A DNA stretch of 64,000 nt, taken from positions 25,690,965 to 25,754,964 of the forward strand of contig NC_059082.1 of assembly GCF_020497125.1 (NCBI RefSeq), in the 5' to 3' direction. The notes under the pieces are model-generated. The model ran no database searches, was not told the DNA's origin, and worked only from the letters and a program-made list of their open reading frames with translations. The translations under genes and the position numbers were made by a program. Position 1 is the first letter of the stretch, and each line of letters opens with the position of its first letter. Below, piece by piece: positions 11,946 through 22,981 of this stretch. This stretch comes from Mauremys mutica. Lineage: Eukaryota > Chordata > Testudines > Geoemydidae.

Positions 11946-12860
11946 CTAGTTTAAAAACTGCTCTACATCCTTTTTAATGTTTAGTGCCAGCAGTCTGGTT
12001 CCACTTTGGTTTAGGTGGAGCCCATCTCTCCTGTATAGGCTCCTCCCATCCCAGAAGTTTCCCCAGTTCCTAATGAATGTGAACCCCTCCTCTCTACACC
12101 ATCGTCTCATCCACGCATTGAAGCTCTGCCTGCCTACCTGGCCCTGCGCGTGGAACTGGGAGCATTTCTGAGAATGCCACCATAGAGGTCCTGGATTTCA
12201 GTCTCTTCGTAGCAGCCTAAATTTGGCTTCCAGGACATCTCTCCTACCCTTCCCTATGTCATTGGTACCTACATGTACCACGACCACCAGCTCCTCCCCA
12301 GCACTACACATAAGTCTGTCTAGATGCCTCGAGAGATCCGCAACCTTCGCACCAGGCAGGCAAGTCACCATACGGTTCTCCCGGTCATCACAAACCCAGC
12401 TAACTATGTTTCTAATAATCGAATCTCCCATTACTAACACCTGCCTTTTCCTAGAAACTGGAGTTTCCTCCCCTGGAGAGACAACCTCAGTGCGAGAGGC
12501 AACCCCAGCACCATCTGGAAGGAGGGTCCCAACTACGGGAAGGTTTCCCTCTGCTCCCATTGACTGCTCTGCTTCCCTGGGCCTTTCATCCTCCTCAACA
12601 GCGCAGGGGCTGTCTGACTGGAGGTGGGACAATTCTACAGTGTCCTGGAAAGCCTCATCAACATACCTCTCTGCCTCTCTTAGCACCTCCAGTTCCGCCA
12701 CTCTGGCCTCCAGAGTCCGTACATGGTCTCTGAGGGCCAGGAGCTCCTTGCACCGACTGCACACATACGCCACCCGCCCACAGGGCAGGTAATCATACAT
12801 GCAACACTCAGCGCAATAAACTGGATAGCCCCCACTCTGCTGCTGGGCTTCTGCCTGCAT
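11946..12860 (-). pseudogene. CR1 ORF1: zinc-binding and SGNH esterase protein, frameshifted
   Basis: The first piece (12198-12860, 220 residues) has a Cys-rich N-terminus with Cys at 16, 19, 20, 27, 34 and 37 (PHD/zinc-finger-like). A predicted coiled coil follows at about 40-75. The esterase domain has VLVMGDSIIRN (GDS at 145-147) and VVVHVGTND (196-201). It ends early because of an apparent extra GA near 12195. The remainder reads in other frames down to a TAG at 11946-11948 and includes FNAWMRRWCREEGF and RRDGLHLNQSGTRLL, which supplies the C-terminal Asp and His. At least two frameshifts are therefore present, although all three esterase blocks survive. Confidence 0.87.
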
Positions 12861-13327
12861 TGTCTCCTAGTTAACGGAAGGGTGGTTTACAGAAAGGGGT
12901 TTTGAAATGTGGTTCGGTTTATAGGTTTTAGGGGGACCACAGGGAAGGGGTTTAGGGCTGGTGAGGGACTCCCACTCCCTTCCCACTCCCCTTCTAAACT
13001 CCCTTGCAAAACTCCCTGTTTGCAGCCCCTGGTCGCTTGTGTGCGGCTTTATAAAGCCCTGGCCTGAGTGAATGCCCCGCCCACTGATTAAGGCTCAGCC
13101 AATTACCAGAGGCTTCGAGCTTTCAAACCTGCCTCCAACTGCCAGCCAGAGCACACGGTCCCTCAAACAACCAACCAAACAGACTAACTGACAAACACAA
13201 GCTCAGCACACAGCAAGTAACCCCCAAACACAAACAAACACACCCTACAGACAGTCACTTACCCCACAGATGCTGTATTAGCTGCTCCTTCACCTGGAGA
13301 ACTCCCTTGCGAAACTCCCTGTTAGCA
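12861..13327 (-). promoter_or_regulatory. CR1 5' UTR with probable internal promoter
   Basis: This is non-coding sequence directly upstream of ORF1. It contains a direct repeat of ACTCCCTTGC-AAACTCCCTGTT at about 13002-13025 and 13302-13324, and a TTTATAAAGCC stretch near 13050 (plus-strand orientation). Full-length CR1 elements are expected to carry an internal promoter here. The promoter role is inferred from position, not shown. Confidence 0.6.
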
Positions 13328-14284
13328 AAAAAAGTTTTACCTCTTCCCACAGGCATAGTCAGTGAGTTTCCCTGTTTACTTGGGTGCAATCCTTTTTGCT
13401 GTGTGGGAATTTTTTTTTTAAGAGGTAGGAAAATGTGTTTGTAAAACCATAAACTAGTAAGGCATCTGAAGAACAGGTGTATTGTAGTAAACTCCATTTA
13501 ACTACATTTTTTTCTTAAATTGACTAGTTTTCAGGTTAACTGTACTTACTTACACTGAGTGATATAAGTGGTACTAATTCATAGTTAATTAAACTAAAGT
13601 TCTACTCATTGACACAACAGAGAACCAGTTTTATTATTGTATTTATATTTAAAAATATTTTTCAAACCCATGCCCAAATATTTACAATAGAGTAAAAAGA
13701 TAATTTAAAAAAAGCAATTAAGTTAACTTCATCTGTTTTAATGTGTCAGTGCACAATAGGACCTAAAACTGCCTGTACTACTATTTATATTAAGATAGCA
13801 CCTATAAATCCCAATTTTGTGAGGGGCCCCACTGTGCTAATGTCCTTTTTCAACTTCTTAAAGATGCAACCCTTTAAATATGGAGTTCCTTCCCGTATGT
13901 CAGCTTGTCTGTCAGAAGGAATAGGTCTTACATGTTCTTGAAGGTCTTTGCTTTCTTTTCAGATTGGGTTATATCTGTTGAGGGACTTTCATGAAGTGAC
14001 TGCTTGACTGACAGATGTCTTTTGCATGTGTAGTGCTGTGTACATAATCAGAAAGAAACAGAGGAGTTGCTTCTAAATACTTTGGCGTATATTAACATTT
14101 AGTAGCAAATATAAAAATAACCTCCATTAAGCAAGACTTATTTTTTTGGTAAATTTTTAAACCTCATCCTTGGATGGAGCCTACTTTGAAATTTTTTGCA
14201 TTCCAGAATGAACTCAAGATTTCGAACATGTGCACATTGCGTCTTTCCTCTGTTGCTGCACATATTTATGTGACATCTACAATT
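13328..14284. other. No recognisable feature
   Basis: AT-rich flank of the CR1 5' end. No coding frame with a known motif and no repeat end was recognised. Confidence 0.5.
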
Positions 14285-14375
14285 TGACTGTAAGCTCCTC
14301 AGGGCAGAGAGCTGATCTCCTTCCCTGTGAAGTTCTTAGTAAAACTTCAGTTATTAAACATTTAGTACTTGCTTG
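14285..14375 (+). mobile_element. L2 LINE 3' end relic
   Basis: GACTGTAAGCTCCTCAGGGC at 14287-14306 matches the conserved start of the L2 3' terminal region. It is followed by a degraded tail with TTAGTACTTGCTTGATGA, recalling the L2 end. It is an old, heavily diverged copy. Confidence 0.5.
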
Positions 14376-16715
14376 ATGATTAATTGTATAGTAACAATGG
14401 AATTAAATGGGGAAAAACTGAAAGGAGAACTGTTTGCATCATGGTGTAACTTTAAAACTTGGATACAGCAATAAATTTAAGTTCTTAATTATAGGGTTTC
14501 AGGCTTATTTCCAACATGTTATGTCATGTTTGATATTTTGATTATAAGTATTGGAAAGTGAACCTTAACACAATGAATGCTGTGAGATAGACTTAGTGAC
14601 GTTCTTCTAAGTCTTTGTGGGGCCTGATTATGTTGTTGCCAAAAATTGGAGAGCACTCAAAGATACTGCATTGATTCACCTGCCTGCTTTGTAGGGGGTC
14701 TCATGCTCATGAGGTTTAAGTTCTATACAGTTGTGTGACATTTTTCACTTTAGTTTGATTTTGAAGATGCTTTGTCTCTGTTTGAGGTCTTCTGTTTCTG
14801 CTGATGAGCTGGGGATAAGCTTTGGTCTGGAGCCTCTCTCTTTAATAATGACTCCTTGATTGTTCTGACAAAGTCCTTTTCATCAATGCAGGTGCAGTGG
14901 TGATACTGCTGAGAATACCACGGAGTCCAGCATTGCTTCAACAGTTTTTATCAAATTTCTTCACTAAGATTTTTGCTACTTTTATATGCAGCTGTCAAGA
15001 TGTACGTGCTCTTAAATGGTCTTATCTAATATTTTTGAATAGTTCTTTTATAATCCCAGAAGTTTATTAAATCAGTATCAGTTGACTGTGATCTTACTTA
15101 AATTGTGGGAGTGTTTTGCTAACGTTTCTGAAGGCAGTGACTCAGACATTTCTGTTACTACACAGATTAGTACTTATTTTGGAAAAGAAAATTCTTGACT
15201 TTACCAAATAAAGATTTTAAATATTAGTTGAGTCTGTAAAATGAAATTACATAATTTTGGTAACTTGATTGGGGTAGGTGGGAGGGAGTTAGTTATTGCT
15301 CATTACTTTTTTGTGATTTTTATTGTGGCCTGTACTAGAACTTCCATTGTGCCAGAGATTTCAGGGTGAGTCCTCCCCAGCCTCCAGTAGAGGTATAAAC
15401 TTGCTCTAAAACTTTGAAAGTTTCATACAAACTGGACAAACTGAAAGGAAGGATAATTGGTTTTTAACAATTTTTTTGAAAAATCACTTGAAGCTGCTCT
15501 AAATTCATGAGAACACAGGTAGAACCCTGTTATTTCTGATGTGTGTTTTAAAATTTTATTACAGTAAGTTTTATTTTCCACAGCATCTTTCATGCAAGTT
15601 GTATTTGAGAATGATTTGTAACATTACTATTACAGAATGGGAACCTTGACTAAAGAAAAGGGAAATTTACAGAGAAGCAAGGTAGAAGAATATTTCCTCA
15701 GGAATTATTTGAAACCAGATGAAGAATAGATGAGGCAGAAATAAATAGGCAACTTTTCCGATGGTATGATCTGCAGGAAGACTTTTGTCCCAATAGGGGC
15801 AACAAACAGTATGTGAAAGAACCATATAGTCAGTGTGTGGGAGACTGGAGAGGAGTGCAAAGAGAATCAAGTTCTGTGAAGTGGGATGCCGTGAATCCGA
15901 GACTGATAAGGAAAGGGTATTTGTGTATTGTATCATTCTGTGTTGTAGTTTGAATGTTGAGATGCTTGGTTGAGTTTATTTGACTTCTTGAAAGAGTACA
16001 TCTGCATATTTTGGAGTATATGAAGAGCTGAGGAGATCAAAGAGATTGAAATGAACAAGTAAGAGGTATCTGAGGCATAGATTAAAAACTCAGCAGAGGC
16101 AAAGTTAAGTTTTGTCTAATGTGGGTGTTGTTGTGAAGGTGCTAGCAGGCAGATTTGTATGTTCCAAAAGAATTGTTCTGAAAAATAAAAACTGGAATCT
16201 CAGTAAACCAAATGGTAGACAAAAGGTAGCTTTTACATTCAATGAAAGGGAGATACTTAATTTTGAGAAGTGTTTTCAATGCTTACATATCAACAACCGT
16301 TAAGACCTTTCATACAAATATTTACTTCATGTATTTGCTTTTTGTGCATACTATTCAGTATGTATAAACTAAATGTGAGTCTTGGCACTGTATACCAAAA
16401 TAACTAGAAAAGAATCATTACGCTTTGTCATGTTGAAATCCACTTTTTAAATAAGTGCCTAATATGTATTCACATTATGACTTTTCTTAGTCTCTTCAGT
16501 TAACAGTAGGACTGTAATGTGCCTTGTCAACATTAATATTTCCAAATAAGATTTTTGTCCATTTCTTGAAAGATTTAAAAAAATACTTTACACATGCAAA
16601 ATTGTATAAAAATAAAATGTTATAATTGTCAGGGTTAAAGAAGCTTAATTAAAAAAAAATAAACAGATTAGGCCAAAACAATTTTTAGTTCTTATTCATG
16701 CAAAGTCCTGTGGAT
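14376..16715. other. No recognisable feature
   Basis: AT-rich sequence without a supported gene, RNA or repeat boundary. Confidence 0.55.
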
Positions 16716-16867
16716 TAGGGATGTAAAATATTAACCAGTTAATCAGTAAGCATTAGTCTTACTGGCTACCCACCCTAACCGTTAATCCCCAACCCCAGGC
16801 CAGCCAGTCCCAGCCCTGTGCCCCGGGCAGCCACGCACCGGCTGGAGCAGCCCCTCCCCCTTTAATC

Positions 16868-18374
16868 CAGTTGTGATGTTGCAGTCTATATGATTTTATA
16901 AAAATTTGATAATGAGTGAATATAATGTAACTGGAATATCCTTCATGCAAAAGGTTTCTTATAAGGTATCATTACAAAGCTTATTATCTACGGAGTGTGA
17001 TAATCCTATTTGTATAAATGTACTACTCTTGTAACTGAAACTAGAAATATGAAATATAATTCTGAGGGCCTCTTGTAATTATGCAAAGTGTGGGCCATTA
17101 ATGGTGGTTTGGAATCTTGATGACTCCCATTAACCAGGACAATTGTCTGCAGATGGGTGTGTTTTACCTGTAAGTCTTCCTGTATACCTGTGTGCTGGCA
17201 AGTGGGTAATGAAGTCTTACAGTGACATGTGATCATGTCACCTGAACTGGAATCCATCTTTAACCTGGTGTCTTTCCATTGAGAAGGAGGGGGTGGAAAC
17301 CCAGAGAGGGACAAAGGGTTCCCGCTTTATGCAAAAGGTATATAAAGGGGTGGAGCAGAACAAAGGAAGAGAGGAGCCATCTTGAAGAATCCCCTAGCTA
17401 CCACCTGAGCTGGAACAAGAGCTGTACCAGGGGAAAGAATTGTGCCCAGGCCTGGAAGGGGTCCAGTCTGAGGAAAAAAACGTACGGAAGCATCTCTAAG
17501 GGTGAGATTATCTGTATTCAGTTTGATAAGACATAGATTTGCGCATTTTATTTTATTTTGCTTGGTGACTTACTTTGTTCTGTCTGTTACTACTTGGAAC
17601 CACTTAAATTCTACTTTCTGTATTTAATAAAATCACTTTTTATTTATTTACTTATTCACCCAAAGTATGTGTTAATACCTGCGGGAGCAAACAGCCGTGC
17701 ATATCTCTCTATCAGTGTTTTAGAGGGCGAACAATTTATGAGTTTACTCTGCATAAGCTTTATACAGGGTAAAATGGATTTATTTGGGTTTAGACCCCAT
17801 TGGGAGTTGGGCATCTGAGTGTTAAAGACAAGCACACTTCTGTGAGCTGCTTTCAGGTAAACCTGCAGCTTTGGGGCAAGTAATTCAGACCCTGGGTCTT
17901 TGTTGGAGCAGACAGGAGTGTCTGGCTCAGCAAGACAGGGTGCTGGGGTCCTGAGCTGGCAGGGAAGGTAGGGGTAGAAGTAGTCTTGGCACATTGGGTG
18001 GCAGCTCCCAAGGGGGTTTCTGTGATCCAACCTGTCACACCAGTGGTTCTGAAACTTGTTCCGCCGCTTGTGCAGGGAAAGCCTCTTGTGCGCCGGGCTG
18101 GTTTGTTTACCTGCCGCGTCTGCAGGTTCGGCCGATTGCGGCTCCCAGTGGCCGTGGTTTGCTGCTCCAGGCCAATGGGAGCTGCGGGAAGTGGCGCAGG
18201 CCAAGGGACATACTGACTCCCGCTTCCAGCAGCTCCCATTGGCCTGGAGCAGCGAACCGTGGCCACTGGGAGCTGCGATCGGCTGAACCTGCGGACGTGG
18301 CAGGTAAACAAACCGGCCCCGGCCTGCCAGGGGCTTTCCCCACACAAGCGGCGGAACAAGTTTGGGAACCACTG
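16868..18374. mobile_element. hAT MITE split by an LTR insertion
   Basis: The ends CAGTGGTTCTGAAACTTG and CAAGTTTGGGAACCACTG are flanked by a perfect 8-bp duplication ctttaatc (16860-16867 and 18375-18382). The left end is separated from the body because an LTR inserted after its fourth base. Without the LTR the element is about 334 bp. It is a long foldback: two inverted halves containing GCCAATGGGAGC and GCTCCCATTGGC (near 18171 and 18231). The CpG-rich open frames on both strands are products of the palindrome. Confidence 0.9.
16872..18039 (+). mobile_element. Solo LTR, 1168 bp, family A
   Basis: It starts TGTGATGTTG and ends CCTGTCACA, giving the TG...CA ends of an LTR. It is flanked by a perfect 5-bp duplication ccagt (16867-16871 and 18040-18044). 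A TATA-like TATATAAAGGGG lies near 17338, and an AATAAA polyadenylation signal near 17627 is followed by a T-rich stretch, which sets the plus orientation. No internal retroviral genes are present, so this is the usual product of recombination between two LTRs. A duplication of 5 bp fits several LTR retrotransposon groups; I do not assign one. Confidence 0.88.
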
Positions 18375-18454
18375 CTTTAATCAGTTAACCGATTAAATGT
18401 TACAATTTTAATAGTTTAAACAGTTAACTTTTTAAACGGATATTTACATCCCTA

Positions 18455-20042
18455 CTCTGTGTTTCATTGAGAATTTTGCCTGAAGATTACTGGACTGAAT
18501 CTAGTATGTGCCAGAGAGTACAGGTTTAACTAGGTAGTCTCAGGGCAAGATTTTATCTCAAGGACTACATTTTTCCCATTCATTATGAAGTGCTCGGTGA
18601 CTTTTCAGTTTTATGCACATTACTGCTGAATTCAGAGTGAATAACTTTACCTGGAATTTTTGGTCCTGAAATTACCTGGCCAAACATATATAGTTATGCA
18701 GATATTATATTTAAAATTTCTCACTGTCTAAAGTATTGAAGCATTATCAATGTGTGAAGGCCAGAATTCAAACTCCACCTATTTCTTGTTTGTTTTTTTT
18801 TGGCTTGGATAACGCTAGAATCTTAAATAAAGTTTTATATTTAGCATACCTATTTGATGTTTATACAAAGAGTTAGCTCACTGTTATAATAAAGATATGT
18901 GACATTTTCTTATGTGTTTTGTCAATCTATTGTGTCAAGTGTCTCATTGCAAAGTTTGACCTAATATAAAACACAGTTTATAAAGATTCTGATGAATTTA
19001 GAGCAGTAAATTTTCTCTAATAGTGGTTTCGAGAGTTTTATTTAAAGCTGTTTTTCCCCAGAGAAATTATTTAGAAAATTACTGCACGTTTTGATTTAAA
19101 AAAATGTTCTGATTAAAATTTTAATTTTTCTTTTTCTTAATTCATCAGTGTATATTTATTTTAATTATTACATGTTTTGTAACTCTGAAAGACATTTTTT
19201 GTCATAGTGCCATTTATGATTAAATCATGCATAAGTGCTCATTTCTATTTAATGTTAAAGTTTTGTGGTTGTTTTTTTTTCTGTGCTTGAGATCTTAATG
19301 AAGCTAACCTGTCTAAATATTTTTCTTTGAGCAACTGGAACTTAGACTTGTTTGGCTAAAAGGGTGTCTTTGATTTTGAAAATATCTAAAATGGAAAGGT
19401 CCAAATATGATCATGGAAAAGCCAAGAACATTGATATTTGCACCTTAGCCAGCTAGCATTTATAGTGAATTCCATTTAGACTCAAGGTGTGTATGGATTT
19501 GGGGAAAAAGTCATGTCATAGCCTGGGGACACACAAAGTAACAGCTGTGTACACTATTTTAATGTTGCTGTAACTGGCTGCTCATGCTCTCTCTCTCTCT
19601 CTCTTTGTTTTTTTCTTTCCAGTTTTCTGTGCAATTGGCCTTGCAGTGAAGAAACTTTCTTTTGAATGTGTACTAATATCATGAACACTTAGAAGTGTGT
19701 TGACTGAAAGCAGTTGTAAGGTGTTTTTTGTGTTACTCTCTAAATTGCTACAAGTGCTCGATCCTAATAATTTGGAGCCATAGTGTCACCTATGTAGTTC
19801 TACCACTTTTTGAGGAAAGGTCAGAGTTCCCACTAAAGAAAATTCAAGCTAATTGTTTTGTTGGATGGGGTTTGCTCCTTTTCCCATGAAACAGATGAGG
19901 GGGCTCAAGTACTTCTCCCCACCGAGTCCCTATTGACTAGGAAATACATTTTTGTTTTTGACAGAAGATGTAACATTTGTCAGAGAAGAAGACATTGCAC
20001 TTGCAAAGTTCAGTTATGTGTGAGGAGTAGAAAATTAAACTG
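18455..20042. other. No recognisable feature apart from a short CT run
   Basis: AT-rich sequence. A (CT)n microsatellite occupies about 19586-19604. No gene was recognised. Confidence 0.55.
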
Positions 20043-20114
20043 TGGGTGAAATCCTGGCCCCATTGATGTCCATGGGAGTTTTGCCATTCATTTTACTGGG
20101 TCCAGGATTTTACC
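20043..20114. repeat. Short palindromic MITE relic
   Basis: GGGTGAAATCCTGGCCCC at the left pairs with a decayed inverse copy GGGTCCAGGATTTTACC at the right around a TTTTGCC centre. This is a common old palindromic repeat type in amniotes. Confidence 0.6.
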
Positions 20115-20599
20115 TTATATTCCTATACCTCAGAAATAGATAATGGTGAGTACTTTTAGATTAGAGTTTTGAGAGTTCTGTCCAAAAGGTTGAATAAGAT
20201 TTGTGGATTTGTGTCTCCAGAGATAACATGCTTGTTAACAGCAAAAAATGTTTTAAAATAAATAAAAAATTTATAGAGGTGAGAAATAACAGACCTCAAT
20301 CCTATTGTCCCTCTGCAAATTTGTGCACACAGGGTCAATCCCTTACCTCTCTCTAAAAGTGTAAGGTTTCAAAAAGTTCAATGAATAGAAAATTGTTGGG
20401 GTGGGGGGTGGGGGGGTGGAATAGATCTGGACAAAGAGAAGAAGTCTGGAGAGAAATGTGAGAATGGAAGGACAGGCAGTAGAAATAAAAGTGAAACTGT
20501 TTGAGCAGCATATTCCAGAAGTCTTGAGGTCTTTCTGAGTGTAGCCTTATTGATTTGAGATCTACCATACCATTTTCTCACTAGGAGGGAAAACATAAA
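20115..20599. other. No recognisable feature
   Basis: AT-rich with a G-rich run near 20398-20418 on the plus strand. No supported gene. Confidence 0.5.
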
Positions 20600-20918
20600 A
20601 TGGCAGCAGGCCATAAAAGAGACCCAGTTTGGGAATATTTTAATGACTTCCTTTACCTGTGGGTAAGACAGGCATGCATGAAAAATGCAAACAGTGCAAC
20701 AAAGAAATGCAAGGCCTGCTTGCCTGAACTGAAACAACATCATGAGAAGTGTTCCTTCTCAGGAGAAAGCTGCATTGAAGATGATGAAAGGAACATGTCT
20801 GAACATGCAGGATCTTCAGGTTGGCTAACAACCAACAAGAATGCACTTTTATGTAGAAATCCATTATTAAATCGAGTCTTCCTGATTAGTGATTTAAATC
20901 AAATCCATCCTGGTCACT
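20600..20918 (+). pseudogene. hAT remnant with BED zinc-finger coding region
   Basis: The frame opens with MAAGHKRDPVWEYFN, a BED-finger-type start in which Trp and Phe are typical. The zinc-binding part lies in the next frame: TGC codons at 20686-20688 and 20695-20697 read CKQCNKEMQGLLA. The original frame then resumes with LKQHHEKCS, which supplies the His ligands. Two compensating frameshifts therefore flank the first Cys pair. The segment ends at about 20918 with TTTAAATCAAATCCATCCTG, the inverse of a CAGG-type hAT end. BED fingers are the N-terminal DNA-binding domain of many hAT transposases. No left end or catalytic domain was found, so this is an internally deleted or truncated copy. 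Confidence 0.65.
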
Positions 20919-21640
20919 GATCTCTAAACATGAGAGAACACACCTGACAAATAAGGTTTTTCAAAGAGTTCCTTTGCCTTGGAATTTAGGAAAATAGTTG
21001 ATTGAATATTTAAGTATTTATTGATATATAGCTAATATGATTCTCGAATTCTGGATTATATTATGTTGATGTAGCTTGAAACAAAGCTCAAGCCGCCGAT
21101 CTAAAAGCAAGGAATGCTATTCCCTTTGTTCTGGTAACTAGTTTGATAAATACATGGAAACAGCAGGAGGAAAAATGAGGTCTCAGTGTAGCTGAAATAA
21201 TGCATTTCCTTTATTCTCAGTTTGATTATTTTTTAAATAAACATCTTAAGTATTCCATGGACATAATTATTTTTTTTAAAGTTACTGTGGTGTTAACTTA
21301 TTTTTCCTAATCTCCACTAAAAGTTGCATGTGGGCGATCATTTGAGAATTTATTGTCTGCAAGTTTTTTCTTCCCCTCTCTGAGGTGTGAGTTTGGAGAG
21401 CTAGTGAATCTCATCTTTGCCCTTAGGAGCTGCCGTGTCGTATCAGAACTTGAAGGAAATGTTGTAAATTGTGTGTGTGGAGTGTTCTGTATGACATCAG
21501 TTAGGAATTTATTTCTGTGTAGTTAAAGTTTTCAAGAGTCTTTGGCTGCAGAAATTTCCTGAGAGGACATTGCAAGATCTGCTTAAATTAATGCAATGTC
21601 ACATGTGGATATTTTTCCAGCATAAATAAGCATTTGTCAA
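20919..21640. other. No recognisable feature
   Basis: AT-rich sequence between the hAT remnant and the Tigger-like element; nothing recognised. Confidence 0.5.
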
Positions 21641-21642
21641 TA

Positions 21643-22981
21643 CTGTAGAACCTCAAAGATATGAACACCAGAGTTCAAACTGACTGGTCAACTGGACACC
21701 TAGTGAAACCGGAAGTAACCAATCAAACACCAGCAGAGAACAAAGGAAATAAAAAGAAGCAAATACTATTCTGTGCCTTTATTGCATCTTAAAGGTAGGC
21801 ACATCTGGGCTGCCTGTCCCCACCCCCTGCACCTCCACCCCCACGCGCAGGACAGCCACTTACAGCAAGATGCTGGGGCTGCCAGCCCAAGGCAGCGGGA
21901 GCCAGCAAGCAGAGGTGGACAGCGCTGGGGTCTGCACTGCTTTCAGACACCTCTGCCCTGCCCAGCCGGGAGGGAGACACACTGTTTTTTAGTCCGACCC
22001 CCCGGCCCAGAGGGGGGTGTGCTGTTTTTACTCGCTGTGATAGACCCAGGCCAGTTGGGAACAGCAGAGTAGTAGAAGGGAGATATACTGGCGACTGGAT
22101 AAGCAGTTTTCTGTTCCCTGAGTGACCAGAGCAGGGGCTGCTCCAGGCTAATGAGAACACCTGACTCCAATTAACCTGCTAAGAGTCAGGTGAGGCTGTT
22201 AAGCATCTGACTCTAATTAAGGCCCCTCTGATGCTATGAAAGGTCTCACTCCAGTCAGGCCAAAGGGAGCCAGGGAGCCAGAAGAGAGGAAGTGCGTGCG
22301 AGGAAGTAGGAGCAAGAGGCGTGCAAGAAGCTGAGAGTGAGTAGGCGTACTGCTGGAGGACTGAGAAGTACAAGCAATATCAGACATCAGGAGGAAGGTC
22401 TGGTGGTGAGGATAAAGAAGGTGTTGGGAGGAGGCCATGGGGAAATAGCCCAGGGAGTTGTAGCTGTCGCGCAACTGTCCCAGGAGGCACTCTAGACAGC
22501 TGCAGTCCACAGGGCCCTGGGCTGGAACCCGGAGTAGAGGGCGGGCCCAGGTTCCCAACAAACCTCCCAACTCCTGATCAAACACAGGAGGAATTGACCT
22601 GGACTGCGGTTTCTACCAGAGGGGAAGGTCTCTGGACTGTTTCCTGACTCACAGAATGAATCTGTGAGGCGAACAAATCTGCCAATAAGTGCAGGACCCA
22701 CCAAGGTAGAGGAGAAACTTTGTCACACCGCCCTCCCCCAGGAGGAGGACAGGCTGTTTTCACACACAGGTACACACCCCTATCCCTGATGGGTGGGGGA
22801 CAAGGTTGCAAACTCATGCTGGGGCTGAGTAGAGAGCTCAACTGCTGCTGCTGAAGCCTGGCCTGGAGTGTCAACTGCTGGATCTGGAGCCCGAACTGCA
22901 CTTAGAAATGTTCATAAAACTCTGAGCAGAGTTACGGACAACCTCTATTTCCAAGGTATCCGTAACTCTGAGGTTCTACTG
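21643..22981. mobile_element. Tigger-like (Tc1/mariner-pogo) element hosting an LTR
   Basis: The ends are CTGTAGAACCTCAAAGATAT and the inverse of CAGTAGAACCTCAGAGTTAC. They are flanked by TA on both sides (21641-21642 and 22982-22983), as expected for Tc1/mariner-type insertion. The subterminal sequence GAAACCGGAAGTAACCAATC resembles Tigger family ends. No transposase is present. The interior is interrupted by a solo LTR at 22036-22727. The GC-rich part at 21790-22030 gives only spurious open frames. Confidence 0.8.
22036..22727 (+). mobile_element. Solo LTR, 692 bp, family B
   Basis: It starts TGTGATAGACCCAGGCCAGT and ends GAAACTTTGTCACA (TG...CA). A TATA-like region near 22236 (GCTATGAAAGGTCTCACTCC) suggests a U3/R boundary and the plus orientation. 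The flanking bases tcgc and ccgc could be a 4-bp duplication with one change. It lies wholly inside the Tigger-like element and has no internal coding region. Confidence 0.72.

Larger units (their letters stand above)
8734..13327 (-). mobile_element. Near full-length CR1 LINE
   Basis: The element reads right to left. It has a 5' UTR (12861 to about 13327), ORF1 (11946-12860), ORF2 with endonuclease and reverse transcriptase (8936-11910), a short 3' UTR and a terminal repeat of TTCTTATG units (8734-8755). Most CR1 copies are severely 5'-truncated, so keeping the 5' UTR is notable. Only a few one- or two-base indels break the frames, which suggests a fairly young but inactive insertion. No long target-site duplication was found, as is normal for CR1. 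A second 3' tail of the same group lies at 63748-64000. Confidence 0.95.
16716..18454. mobile_element. Outer nested DNA element with TAGGGATGTAAA ends
   Basis: The left end is TAGGGATGTAAAATATTAAC and the right end is the inverse form ...ATATTTACATCCCTA. Flanking 8-mers (ctgtggat, ctctgtgt) match at only 5 of 8 positions, so a hAT-type duplication is plausible but not proven. About 140 bases of its own sequence remain on the left and about 70 on the right. The rest is an inserted hAT MITE (16868-18374), itself split by a solo LTR. Confidence 0.65.

Noticed and set aside
9711..12905. Plus-strand frames opposite the CR1 coding region
   Set aside because: They are antisense shadows of CR1 ORF1 and ORF2.
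17656..18380. Overlapping frames of 120-240 residues on both strands around a GC-rich palindrome
   Set aside because: They are produced by the LTR end and the foldback hAT MITE. The two strands encode near-mirror peptides, as expected for a palindrome.
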